Positions 1 through 8,049 of a stretch of 57,624 bases of DNA are shown here, piece by piece. The position numbers and the translations under genes were made by a program. The stretch comes from an uncultured Alphaproteobacteria bacterium (GTDB taxonomy: Bacteria; Pseudomonadota; Alphaproteobacteria; HIMB59), in contig CACBDV010000005.1 of assembly GCA_902538085.1 (NCBI GenBank), positions 1-57,624 of the forward strand. The letters are read 5' to 3'. The notes under the pieces are model-generated. The model worked only from the letters and a program-made list of their open reading frames with translations, was not told where the DNA came from and did not search any database. Numbering within the stretch: position 1 is the stretch's first letter; each line of letters begins with the position of its first letter.

Positions 1-1362
1 GAAAAAATTATCAATAAAATGAAATTAGCACAACCTTTATGGGCTAATACACCCATTACGAAAAGAAGTGAAATTTTATTTAAATTTAAAAATTTAATTG
101 AAAAAAATTTTGATTTAATAGCAAAAATAATATCTGAAGAACATGGCAAGGTTTTTTCTGATGCTAAAGGATCTTTACAGAGAGGTCTTGAAGTAGTTGA
201 CTTTGCATGTGGTATTCCTCATTTATTGAAAGGAAATCACTCAATTAACGTTGGAACAAACGTAGATTTGTTTGATATTAAGCAGCCTTTGGGAATTTGT
301 GCTGGTATTACACCATTTAATTTCCCAGCTATGGTTCCAATGTGGATGTTTCCATTATCTATAGCATGTGGAAATGCCTTTATGCTAAAACCTTCTGAGA
401 AAGTTCCTCAATGCTCTTTAAAACTTGCAGAGTTAATGAGTGAAGCTGGTCTACCTGATAACGTCCTGACGGTCGTGAATGGCGATAAAAATGTTGTAGA
501 TCTAATACTTCAGTGTGAAGATATTTCTTCAGTAAGTTTTGTTGGCTCAACACCTGTTGCAAAGTACATTTACACCGAATGTTCAAAAACAAATAAAAGA
601 GTTCAAGCTCTTGGTGGTGCTAAAAACCATATGCTTATAATGGAAGACGCAAATTTAGAGGATGCAGTAAATGGACTAATTGGAGCAGCTTTTGGATCTG
701 CTGGTGAACGTTGTATGGCAACATCAGTTGCTATGCCTGTTGGAAATATTCAAAAACCATTTATGGATTTGCTAAAGGAGAAGGCAAGTAAAATCAAAGT
801 TGGGGAGTCTTTAGATCCACAAAGCGAAATGGGACCTCTCATTACAAAGGAACATAAACAAAAAGTTCTATCATATATTGAAAAAGGTGTTCAAGAGGGT
901 GCTAAATTAGAGTTAGATGGAAGAGAAATTAGTCTTCAAGGTTATGAAAATGGTAATTTTGTTGGTCCTACAATATTTAATAATGTTACTGATGGTATGA
1001 CTATATACAAAGAAGAGATTTTCGGCCCTGTTTTATCTGTCCTCAATATGAATAACTTTGAAGAGGCTATAAAACTTATTAATAAACATCAGTTTGGCAA
1101 TGGCACTTCCATTTATACATCAAGTGGTTCATTAGCGAGAAACTTTATGAAAAATGTCCAAATAGGAATGGTTGGGATAAATATTCCTATTCCAGTTCCA
1201 ATGTCTTTTTATACTTTTGGTGGCTGGAAAGGCTCAATTTTTGGTGGTCATGGAATGCATGGAGAAGAAGGGATTAATTTTTATACCAAACGTAAGACAA
1301 TAACATCGAGATGGCCAGATGATGTCGCAGGGGCTTCACTCAACATGCCAACTATGAAATAA
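1..1362 (+). CDS. mmsA: CoA-acylating methylmalonate-semialdehyde dehydrogenase, 5'-truncated by the window edge
   Basis: Family reaction: NAD- and CoA-dependent oxidative decarboxylation of (methyl)malonate semialdehyde to propionyl-CoA or acetyl-CoA, in valine, inositol or beta-alanine breakdown. The frame is open from base 1, so the start lies upstream; the first ATG inside (19) is probably internal, because family members are about 500 residues and about 50 N-terminal residues would be missing. Visible: NAD-site segment GITPFNFPAMVP with MLKPSE, the nucleophile Cys in GERCMA (codon at 712-714), the EEIFGPVL motif, and the typical C-terminal FGGWKGSIFGG segment. GERC rather than the generic aldehyde dehydrogenase GQxC fits the MmsA subfamily. 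The zeta-subunit gene follows after 6 bases. The exact substrate is not proven; it could also handle a semialdehyde made by nearby catabolism. Confidence 0.9.
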   Translation, partial: EKIINKMKLAQPLWANTPITKRSEILFKFKNLIEKNFDLIAKIISEEHGKVFSDAKGSLQRGLEVVDFACGIPHLLKGNHSINVGTNVDLFDIKQPLGICAGITPFNFPAMVPMWMFPLSIACGNAFMLKPSEKVPQCSLKLAELMSEAGLPDNVLTVVNGDKNVVDLILQCEDISSVSFVGSTPVAKYIYTECSKTNKRVQALGGAKNHMLIMEDANLEDAVNGLIGAAFGSAGERCMATSVAMPVGNIQKPFMDLLKEKASKIKVGESLDPQSEMGPLITKEHKQKVLSYIEKGVQEGAKLELDGREISLQGYENGNFVGPTIFNNVTDGMTIYKEEIFGPVLSVLNMNNFEEAIKLINKHQFGNGTSIYTSSGSLARNFMKNVQIGMVGINIPIPVPMSFYTFGGWKGSIFGGHGMHGEEGINFYTKRKTITSRWPDDVAGASLNMPTMK

Positions 1363-1368
1363 TGAATT

Positions 1369-1650
1369 ATGGACAAATTTAAAGACAGACAAAAAGCCTT
1401 TGAAGCAGAGCAAAGCCAAAAAGAGCAAACAGAATTTGAAAAAAGAAATTCAAGAAACAAAATCTTTGCTCAATACATTTTAGATGATATTGGACAATCC
1501 GATAATTCAGAATTACTCAGAGAAATAATATTATCTGATCTTGAGGAACCAGGAGATGAGGATATAATACGCAAAGCCTTAGATGTATTAGCTCAAAATA
1601 ATGGTAGTCTGACTAGAGAAGATTTAGAAAAAAAACTCTCAGAAATATAA
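1369..1650 (+). CDS. F1-ATPase inhibitor (zeta) subunit, DUF1476 family
   Basis: A 93-residue protein matching the DUF1476 pattern: N-terminal FKDRQKAFEAE, middle RNKIFAQYILDD, and the hallmark LEEPGDEDIIRKALDVL. In Paracoccus denitrificans this protein is the zeta subunit, which inserts its N-terminal helix into F1-ATPase and blocks ATP hydrolysis while allowing synthesis. It acts in the cytoplasm on the membrane-bound ATP synthase. The N-terminal helix (about residues 1-25) is rich in K, E and Q, as expected of the inhibitory segment. It starts 6 bases after mmsA and its stop is one base from the convergent glyoxalase stop. This family is essentially restricted to Alphaproteobacteria, so it is also a taxonomic marker. 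Confidence 0.85.
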   Translation: MDKFKDRQKAFEAEQSQKEQTEFEKRNSRNKIFAQYILDDIGQSDNSELLREIILSDLEEPGDEDIIRKALDVLAQNNGSLTREDLEKKLSEI

Positions 1651-1651
1651 T

Positions 1652-2092
1652 CTACCAAGACCCATTATTTTGCATACTAGCCCAAGGCTCTTTTATTTCA
1701 AGGCTCTCACCTTTTTGAAGTAACTCTATTGATATGCCGTCTGGTGATTTTATGAATGCCATATATCCATCTCTAGGAGGCCTGTTTATCACAACATCCT
1801 TTTTAATCAAATTTTCACAAACTTGATAAATATTATCTACTCTAAAAGCTAGATGACCAAAATTTCTGCCACCTTTGTATTCTTCTTTGTCCCAATTGTA
1901 AGTTAACTCTAAGAGAGGTTTCTTTTTACTATCAGCAGTGTCTTTATCATCAGGAGCACAAAGAAAAATTAGAGTAAATCGACCCTTTTCACTCTCTTTC
2001 CTCGAGTATTCAATTAGTCCTAATTTATTACAATAAAAGTCAAGTGATTGCTCAATATCACTTACTCGAACCATTGTGTGTAAATATTCCAT
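1652..2092 (-). CDS. gloA: Glyoxalase I / VOC-fold metalloenzyme (lactoylglutathione lyase-like)
   Basis: 146 residues with two beta-alpha-beta-beta-beta (VOC) half-modules. The start LHTMVRVSDIEQSLDFYCNKLGL is the classic glyoxalase I opening, with the metal-ligand His at residue 5. LLELTYNW carries the second ligand Glu, NFGHLAFRVDN the third (His), and SPDGISIELLQ the fourth (Glu). Known role: isomerises the methylglyoxal-glutathione hemithioacetal to S-lactoylglutathione. All four ligands appear present, so activity is likely. It converges with the zeta-subunit gene with one base between the stops, leaving no room for a separate terminator. Confidence 0.85.
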   Translation of the reverse strand: MEYLHTMVRVSDIEQSLDFYCNKLGLIEYSRKESEKGRFTLIFLCAPDDKDTADSKKKPLLELTYNWDKEEYKGGRNFGHLAFRVDNIYQVCENLIKKDVVINRPPRDGYMAFIKSPDGISIELLQKGESLEIKEPWASMQNNGSW

Positions 2093-2134
2093 TAAGATTA
2101 AATATCAAAAAATTTTAAATCTGTCTAAAAATTT

Positions 2135-3007
2135 CTAAAATTGCTTGTTGCTTCCAAGGACTATTTTTTTTCGAAGGACAGTTTCACGATAAAAAATATA
2201 TCCGACTGAAAGTAAAATTAATGGACCTCCTAGTAAGACCTCTTTCGAGAGAAACTCACCAAAAAAAATATAACCTATGGCAAATGCCCAAACAACAGAA
2301 GTGAAGTCTAAAGGAGCAAGAACAGATGCATCTGCTAATTGAAAAGATTTTGTAAGACAAAATTGAGCAGTAAATCCTAAAAAACCCGAAGCTATTAAAA
2401 AAACTAAGTCTAAATTATTTGGCCATATCCAATCATCATTATAGAAAAACAAACTTGAAACTGTTCCAAATAGAGTAAAGGCCCATACTGTTAAAATATT
2501 GTTATTAGTTATTAATATTTTTTTTAAAATTATCACTGCCATTGACAAAAATATACTAGCTAAAAGTGGCAAAACAGAATAGTTGTTTAATAAATTTACG
2601 TCCGGTTTCAAAATAATTACTACTCCTATAAAACCTATAATGATTGCAATTACCCTCCTATATCCAATTTTTTCACCCAGAAAAAAAATTGATAATATAG
2701 ATATAAAAAAAACAGATGAAAAACTGATTGTTTGCATTTCGATCAGTGGAACATATCTAAGAGATATGAAGAAAAGACTCATTGCTGAAATTCCTACTAA
2801 ACCTCTAAAAAAATGAAGTTTATAATTGTTGATGGAGGATATTTTTAGATTTAAATAATAAATGACAACTATCAATGGAATAAGTGCAAATAGATTTCTG
2901 AAAAAGACTACCTCAAATAATGGTAAGTTGTCTCCTGTTGCCTTTATACATACACTCATTAAAACAAAAAAAAGGACAGATAAAGACTTGTAGATAAATG
3001 CTGACAT
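2135..3007 (-). CDS. EamA/DMT-family transporter, ten membrane segments
   Basis: 290 residues, almost entirely hydrophobic, with about ten predicted transmembrane helices in two EamA repeats (roughly 5-130 and 145-280). Family signs are the early segment VCIKATGDNLPLFEVVFFRNLFALIP, typical of the RhaT/YdcZ-like proteins, and the repeat-end patterns IFFLGEKIGYRRVIAIIIGFIGV and IFFGEFLSKEVLLGGPLILL. Function: inner-membrane drug/metabolite exporter; the substrate cannot be told from sequence. It is transcribed divergently from the amidotransferase gene at 3036, only 28 bases away. Confidence 0.8.
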   Translation of the reverse strand: MSAFIYKSLSVLFFVLMSVCIKATGDNLPLFEVVFFRNLFALIPLIVVIYYLNLKISSINNYKLHFFRGLVGISAMSLFFISLRYVPLIEMQTISFSSVFFISILSIFFLGEKIGYRRVIAIIIGFIGVVIILKPDVNLLNNYSVLPLLASIFLSMAVIILKKILITNNNILTVWAFTLFGTVSSLFFYNDDWIWPNNLDLVFLIASGFLGFTAQFCLTKSFQLADASVLAPLDFTSVVWAFAIGYIFFGEFLSKEVLLGGPLILLSVGYIFYRETVLRKKIVLGSNKQF

Positions 3008-3035
3008 GTGGTTAATCTAAATATATTAAATATGA

Positions 3036-3821
3036 ATGAATTTACTAATAGTTAATGGATATGACAAAAATGGATGGAGTAAACTAGCTAGATATGGATT
3101 ACAACCAATATGTGAGTTTTATAGAGACCAACTAAAAATAATTAATTCAAAAATAAAAACTAAATTCATTTATCCCTCTATGAACTTAGATGAAAATTAT
3201 GATGAAAGTTTCATCAAATCATTTACTGGCATTGTATGGACAGGTTCAAGTCTTAATATTTATGATAATACAAGAGAAATTAAAAACCAAATTTCTCTCA
3301 TGAAAAAGTTATCAAAGTTAAAGGTAAATATGTTTGGTAGTTGTTGGGGTATGCAACTTTTTACTGTTTCAAATGGTGGCACAGTTAAAAAAAATCCTAA
3401 AGGTAGAGAAATTGGTATAGCCTATAATATAAGTATTAATAAATATGGTGCGCATCATCCGATGTATAAAGATAAGCCTATGATATTTGATGCTTTTGCC
3501 TCTCATATTGACCATATATCCCAAAAGCCAAATAGCTCTCATGTTCTGTCAGACAATCATTACTCAATTCAGTCTCTTGTAAGCAATAAATTTTGGGGTA
3601 CCCAATATCATCCTGAATTTAATTTTAAGTATACAGGACAAATTTTAAATGCAAGAAAAGATATTTTACTCAAAGAAAAACTATTTAGTAAAAATCAAAT
3701 ACAAAGCTTAATTAAAGACTTTAAAAGACCCAATATAAAGAGCTATAGTCAATCTTTGTTAAAAGATACGTTAAGACACAAAGAATTAAAAAATTGGCTA
3801 AGTTATCTAAGAAAAAATTAA
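3036..3821 (+). CDS. Class I glutamine amidotransferase-like protein (GMP synthase amidotransferase family)
   Basis: 261 residues. The class I catalytic triad is visible: nucleophile Cys103 in FGSCWGMQLF, His192 and Glu194 in GTQYHPEF. Oxyanion-strand text WTGSSLNIYD precedes it. No synthetase domain is attached, so it is a free-standing amidotransferase or gamma-glutamyl hydrolase-like enzyme rather than GuaA. The C-terminal about 60 residues are basic (K/R rich) and do not belong to the core fold. It overlaps the convergent LOG-family gene by 4 bases. Substrate unknown. Confidence 0.75.
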   Translation: MNLLIVNGYDKNGWSKLARYGLQPICEFYRDQLKIINSKIKTKFIYPSMNLDENYDESFIKSFTGIVWTGSSLNIYDNTREIKNQISLMKKLSKLKVNMFGSCWGMQLFTVSNGGTVKKNPKGREIGIAYNISINKYGAHHPMYKDKPMIFDAFASHIDHISQKPNSSHVLSDNHYSIQSLVSNKFWGTQYHPEFNFKYTGQILNARKDILLKEKLFSKNQIQSLIKDFKRPNIKSYSQSLLKDTLRHKELKNWLSYLRKN

Positions 3822-4369
3822 TATAATTCTTTAAATTCTTTTAGATTATTACAAACTAAAAATAAATCTTTAAAGTTCTTATAAGCAAATTTGGAGTTCA
3901 TTACTTTCTTATATTGATTAATTATATCAGACCAATAATTATTATAATTAAACAAAATACATTTTTTACCTTTTATAACACCCAATTGAAGAGCGCTGAT
4001 TACTAAACTAATTTCTTCTATTGTGCCCCCGCCTCCGGGTAAAGCGACAAAACTATCTGACAATTGTAGAAACTTTTTTTTTCTTTGCTCCATTGTTTTC
4101 GTAACATGAATTTTGTTTATTTTTGAATGAATTTTCTCACGCTTATCTAGAAAAGATGGGATGATACCAGTTACATGGGCGTTATATTTTAATGCTGTCT
4201 TAGCAACAATACCCATTAATCCATTTTCGCCCCCTCCATAAACAATGTCATAATCATTTTGTGCTAGATATTTTGTAACTGTTACAGCTAAATCTTTAAA
4301 ATTTTTGTTTGATCCAAACATAGATCCACAAAATACGGCAACTTTATGTTTAGAATTTTTTAATTTCAT
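3818..4369 (-). CDS. LOG-family protein (cytokinin riboside 5'-monophosphate phosphoribohydrolase-like)
   Basis: 183 residues, the normal size for the small LOG/TIGR00730 proteins. It has the N-terminal VAVFCGSMFGSN, the YGGGENGLMGIVAKTA nucleotide loop, and the signature LPGGGGTIEEIS (consensus PGGxGTxxE), with the catalytic Arg-Lys stretch MEQRKKKFLQLSDSFVALPG. Known activity: hydrolysis of nucleoside monophosphates such as AMP to base and ribose 5-phosphate. The common annotation lysine decarboxylase is a historical error for this family. Divergent from chorismate mutase with 31 bases between start codons. Confidence 0.85.
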   Translation of the reverse strand: MKLKNSKHKVAVFCGSMFGSNKNFKDLAVTVTKYLAQNDYDIVYGGGENGLMGIVAKTALKYNAHVTGIIPSFLDKREKIHSKINKIHVTKTMEQRKKKFLQLSDSFVALPGGGGTIEEISLVISALQLGVIKGKKCILFNYNNYWSDIINQYKKVMNSKFAYKNFKDLFLVCNNLKEFKELY

Positions 4370-4400
4370 ATAAATTTACTGTACAGCAATATAGAAAAAA

Positions 4401-4691
4401 ATGACTAAAAAAAATAACATTGAAGAGCTTAAAAAAGTAAGAAAGAAAATTGATAATATTGATAACAAGATTATTGAGCTGATTGGTGATAGATTTAAAG
4501 AAATACACAAAGTCACTAAATTAAAGGAAAATAGAGAAGAAATAATTGATCACGAAAGAATTACTCATATTTTAAAGTCAGTTCAATCAAAAGCAAAAAA
4601 AAATAAAATTGACGCTGAAATAATTGTTAGAATTTGGCAAATTTTTATACAAGAAGCTATTAAACTAGAGTCTGCAAAAATAAAAAAATAA
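4401..4691 (+). CDS. Chorismate mutase, AroQ class
   Basis: 96 residues forming the three-helix AroQ fold: LKKVRKKIDNIDNKIIELIGDRF (active-site Arg and Lys region), then VTKLKENREEIIDHERITHIL and a C-terminal helix IVRIWQIFIQEAIKLES. Reaction: chorismate to prephenate, the first step to phenylalanine and tyrosine. It is free-standing, not fused to prephenate dehydratase. The stop codon ends at 4691 and the convergent antiporter gene ends at 4692, so the two coding regions abut exactly. Confidence 0.85.
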   Translation: MTKKNNIEELKKVRKKIDNIDNKIIELIGDRFKEIHKVTKLKENREEIIDHERITHILKSVQSKAKKNKIDAEIIVRIWQIFIQEAIKLESAKIKK

Positions 4692-6374
4692 TCACACCAA
4701 AACGATTACTAACATTATAAATAAAATTGATATTAGAATTGTGCCTGCAAAACTTGGTGTTGTAACTTTAATGTAGGATAAATTACTAAATTTATAAGAT
4801 TTACTTAATACTTGTTTAAAAGATAAACCTAAATTTTTATATAAACTATCTGTTAATAAACCTATTTTTTTAAATAAGGGTTTACCAATACCAGGTAACA
4901 TTTTTCTGTAAAACCAATCAGAATTTAAAACAGTTGATCTAATCTCGGAGGGATAAAGTTTAAATTTAACTAAAAATAAAAATGCAATAATTGCAAAAAC
5001 TAAAAGTTGTAGCTGACTTATTACATGGTCTAAAGTATAGGGCTGATACTCAACTGCGTATGGAAGTATTTGATACAAATATTTTGGGAATACACCTATA
5101 GCAATACATAAAAAAGCAGCGATGCCCATAGCAATGAGCATATTAATTGGAGCCTCTTTAACTTTATTCTTCCTCTCGTGCGCAAAAAAAGCAAAGTAAG
5201 GTATCTTTATCCCTGAGTGCTCCAAAACACCTGCGGAAGCAAAGAATAAAATAAAGTAAATTAAAACCATTCCCATACCTCCAAGCGAGGACATTATTAA
5301 AGATTTGGCGACAAATCCGCTGAACAACGGAAATGCAGAAATAGACATGGCCCCTATAATGCAAAATATTGTTGTGAATGGCATGTATTTGTAAAGGCCC
5401 CCTAATTCAGAAGCTTTTGTTGTTCCAGCTCTGTATAAAACAGCACCCATACTCATAAACAAAAGAGCTTTATAAATTATATGAACGAACGCATGCGCTA
5501 CCGTTCCATTAAGAGAAAGTTCTGTCCCAATACCAATACCAACAACCATAAAGCCTAACTGGTTATTAAGACTAAATGACAAAACTCTTCTTAAATCATT
5601 TTCTATGACTGCAAAAAATACAGGAAAAGCTGTCATTATTGCACCTATCCAAATCAGTGTGTCAGTGCCTGGAAAAGTTCTAGCTAAAGCATAAATTGCC
5701 AATTTTGTTGTAAAAGCAGAAAGTGCCACTGTGCCAGTAACTGAAGACTCAGGGTAAGAGTCTTGTAGCCAACCATTTAATAGAGGAAATGCAGCCTTAA
5801 TTCCAAAAGCAATAAATATAAAAATTCCAAAATTTGTTTTTAAATCCAGAACAGCTAAATTATGGTTTCCTGTTTGATATAGCATTAAACATGCGCCAAT
5901 TAAAAGTAATACACCTGAAGAAACTTGAATGATCAAATATCTCATAGCTGCATCTTTTGCTGCATTTGTATTTCCAGCAAAAACTATAAAGACTGAAGTA
6001 AGAGCTGTTGCTTCCCACCAAATAAATAAACTAAAAAAATCTCCTGCGTGGAGAGCACCAATAGCAGAGCCTGCATAAGCTAGTGTCGCCATGTGCTCCA
6101 TTAAATTTTTACTGTGCCAGCTAAAAATTATTACAAGTATAGCTGCAATATGAAAAATAATAGCAAATGGAAGAGTTAAACTATCTGATTGATATAATAT
6201 TAAATTTAAACCAAGTATGTCCCACTCTAAAAAAGTTCCATAACCATTAAATAGAGATAAAGCTGATAAACCCACCGATAATAACATCGCAGGATGTCTA
6301 AAGTATTGAGGAATGGTTGGCAATAAGAATGAAGTAATTATCATAATTAAACCGGGAATAAAATTACTGATCAT
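4692..6374 (-). CDS. Mrp-type antiporter subunit, third MrpD/NuoN-like proton-channel protein
   Basis: 560 residues with about 14 transmembrane helices and a proton_antipo_M core. Channel residues are in place: Glu in FFSLFIWWEATALTS, Lys in FIAFGIKAAFPLLNGWL, Lys in SAFTTKLAIYALAR, and the His-containing helix VAHAFVHIIYKALLFMSMGA. It has a C-terminal extension of about 100 residues, amphipathic and basic, ending in one more hydrophobic helix. Role inferred: one of three ion-translocating subunits of a multisubunit Na+/H+ (or other cation) antiporter in the inner membrane. It overlaps the small gene upstream by 11 bases and is the last gene of the run. A clear paralogue of the two genes at 6598 and 8046 but diverged. 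Confidence 0.8.
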   Translation of the reverse strand: MISNFIPGLIMIITSFLLPTIPQYFRHPAMLLSVGLSALSLFNGYGTFLEWDILGLNLILYQSDSLTLPFAIIFHIAAILVIIFSWHSKNLMEHMATLAYAGSAIGALHAGDFFSLFIWWEATALTSVFIVFAGNTNAAKDAAMRYLIIQVSSGVLLLIGACLMLYQTGNHNLAVLDLKTNFGIFIFIAFGIKAAFPLLNGWLQDSYPESSVTGTVALSAFTTKLAIYALARTFPGTDTLIWIGAIMTAFPVFFAVIENDLRRVLSFSLNNQLGFMVVGIGIGTELSLNGTVAHAFVHIIYKALLFMSMGAVLYRAGTTKASELGGLYKYMPFTTIFCIIGAMSISAFPLFSGFVAKSLIMSSLGGMGMVLIYFILFFASAGVLEHSGIKIPYFAFFAHERKNKVKEAPINMLIAMGIAAFLCIAIGVFPKYLYQILPYAVEYQPYTLDHVISQLQLLVFAIIAFLFLVKFKLYPSEIRSTVLNSDWFYRKMLPGIGKPLFKKIGLLTDSLYKNLGLSFKQVLSKSYKFSNLSYIKVTTPSFAGTILISILFIMLVIVLV

Positions 6375-6597
6375 AATAATCCTCCTTCCTCATTAAGAAT
6401 TTCCTCAACCACTTTCCTAACATGACTATAAAAACAAAACTTACAAAACCGAAAAATGCTGGGAAGCCATATATCTCGGCAAAGGAAAAGTATTCATGTC
6501 TGTGAAAAGTAAAGTCTAAAAGAATTAAAAGTGCTCCGATTATAAGTATGTACTTTGTAAAGCTTTTACCCATACTCTTTAAATCATTTTTTTTCAT
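6364..6597 (-). CDS. Small two-helix membrane protein inside the Mrp operon, family not recognised
   Basis: 77 residues: basic N-terminus (KKNDLKSMGKSFTK), hydrophobic helix YILIIGALLILLDFTF, short loop with HRHEYFSFAEIYGFP, second helix AFFGFVSFVFIVMLGKWL, then a charged tail. It starts directly after the preceding antiporter gene stop and overlaps the next by 11 bases, so translational coupling is expected. It is not one of the seven classical Mrp subunits; position suggests an accessory or assembly subunit specific to this type of antiporter. Function is not known. Confidence 0.7.
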   Translation of the reverse strand: MKKNDLKSMGKSFTKYILIIGALLILLDFTFHRHEYFSFAEIYGFPAFFGFVSFVFIVMLGKWLRKFLMRKEDYYDQ

Positions 6598-8049
6598 TTA
6601 ATTCACTATTACTCCACTAATATTATTCAAAAAATAGTTTGCATAAAAAAAGAAAACTAAACAGCCTAAACCTGTAATTAATGGTGGCCAAACAGTTAAA
6701 GGGGCTTTAATTAATTTTATTTCTTTCTTAGAGTTTTGGGTGAAGCCTATTACTACAGGCTGTAATAGATAATAAATATTTAGCAATGAGGAAATACCTA
6801 AGATTATTGCAACGATTATAAATTCTCTCTCAATAGAGCCCATGATTAAATAAAATTTACTCCAAGAACCAATAAAGGGAGGAACCCCAATGATAGATAG
6901 AGCCCCTAAAGTGTAAGCAAAAAATATTAAGGGTAATTTGTAGCCCATACCTTTTAGGTCACTTACCTTTTTAATATGGGCAGTTACATAAATAGCACCT
7001 GCACAGAAGAATAGAGTTATCTTACCTAAAGCATGAGTTATAATATGAAAAGATGCCCCTTTTAGAGCTAAAGATGAAGCCAAAGCTGCTCCCAAAATAA
7101 TATAGGAAAGTTGACTTATAGTAGAATAAGCTAATCTCGCTTTTAAGTCATCTTTTGTTATCGCTATGATACTAGAAGCCATTATAGTGAAACATGCTAA
7201 CCAGACTAACCAGTCAGAGCTTTTTGTTTGAAGTAAAAAGTCTGGACCAACAATATAAACAACAACCACGAGAAAGCTAAATACACCAGCTTTTACTACA
7301 GCAACGGCGTGGAGTAATGCAGAAACTGGAGTTGGCGCCACCATTGCAGCAGGCAACCAACGATGAATAGGCATAATTGCTGCTTTACCTATACCAAACA
7401 CAAGCATAGCTATTAGAAAAGATAGGTACTCTGCTGGGAATTTATTCATAAGTATTCCCCCATCTTGAAAATCTAAAGTGCCTGTTTTAAGCCAAATCCA
7501 AAATATAGCTGGTAAGAAAAATATTAAAGAGGTACCCACTAAAATCGACAAATAGAGCCTTCCTGCAGATTGCGATTCAGCGTTTTGCTTATGTCCAACT
7601 AAAGGGAAAGTTGAAAAAGTTAATATTTCATAAAAAATAAATAAGACTAGAAGATTTCCAGACCAAGCTATTGCCAATGCAGCATGGATTGCGATTGAAT
7701 AAAAAATTACAAATCTTGTTTGATTTTTTTCACCAGCACCCCTCATATAACCAATAGTGTAGATAGATGCCAGTATCCATAATGAAGATGCCACTAAACT
7801 AAAAATAGATCCAAGAGCTGATACTTTAAAAGCAAAATCTACCCCATCAAAAAGTGTAAAAAAAGTTATTTGATATACCTCATTATTTTGTATTCCATGA
7901 AAAATTTTTAAACTGATTACAAAGGTTATGAGACCTCCAATTATACCAAAAGAGTCTCTGAAGTTATTATTATATCTACAGACATAAGAAAATAACGCTG
8001 CAAAAAGTGGGGTGATAATACCCAGTATAATTAAAAACGAATTACTCAA
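6598..8049 (-). CDS. Mrp-type antiporter subunit resembling the N-terminal part of MrpA / NuoL
   Basis: 483 residues, about 14 transmembrane helices. The stretch around HRWLPAAMVAPTPVSALLHA, continuing into VVKAGVF, is closest to the MrpA/NuoL pattern, whereas the gene at 8046 looks like a normal MrpD. The key Glu is in LFIFYEILTFSTFPLVGH and channel Lys residues in FGIGKAAIMPIH and AVVKAGVFS. True MrpA is about 800 residues and carries MbhD/MbhE-like domains at its C-terminus; here these are on a separate gene (10325-10894), so MrpA is split. Overlaps the preceding mrpD by 4 bases. Confidence 0.8.
   Translation of the reverse strand: MSNSFLIILGIITPLFAALFSYVCRYNNNFRDSFGIIGGLITFVISLKIFHGIQNNEVYQITFFTLFDGVDFAFKVSALGSIFSLVASSLWILASIYTIGYMRGAGEKNQTRFVIFYSIAIHAALAIAWSGNLLVLFIFYEILTFSTFPLVGHKQNAESQSAGRLYLSILVGTSLIFFLPAIFWIWLKTGTLDFQDGGILMNKFPAEYLSFLIAMLVFGIGKAAIMPIHRWLPAAMVAPTPVSALLHAVAVVKAGVFSFLVVVVYIVGPDFLLQTKSSDWLVWLACFTIMASSIIAITKDDLKARLAYSTISQLSYIILGAALASSLALKGASFHIITHALGKITLFFCAGAIYVTAHIKKVSDLKGMGYKLPLIFFAYTLGALSIIGVPPFIGSWSKFYLIMGSIEREFIIVAIILGISSLLNIYYLLQPVVIGFTQNSKKEIKLIKAPLTVWPPLITGLGCLVFFFYANYFLNNISGVIVN

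Noticed and set aside
3818-4369. Lysine decarboxylase
   Set aside because: The PGGGGTIEE motif belongs to LOG-family phosphoribohydrolases; there is no PLP-binding site.
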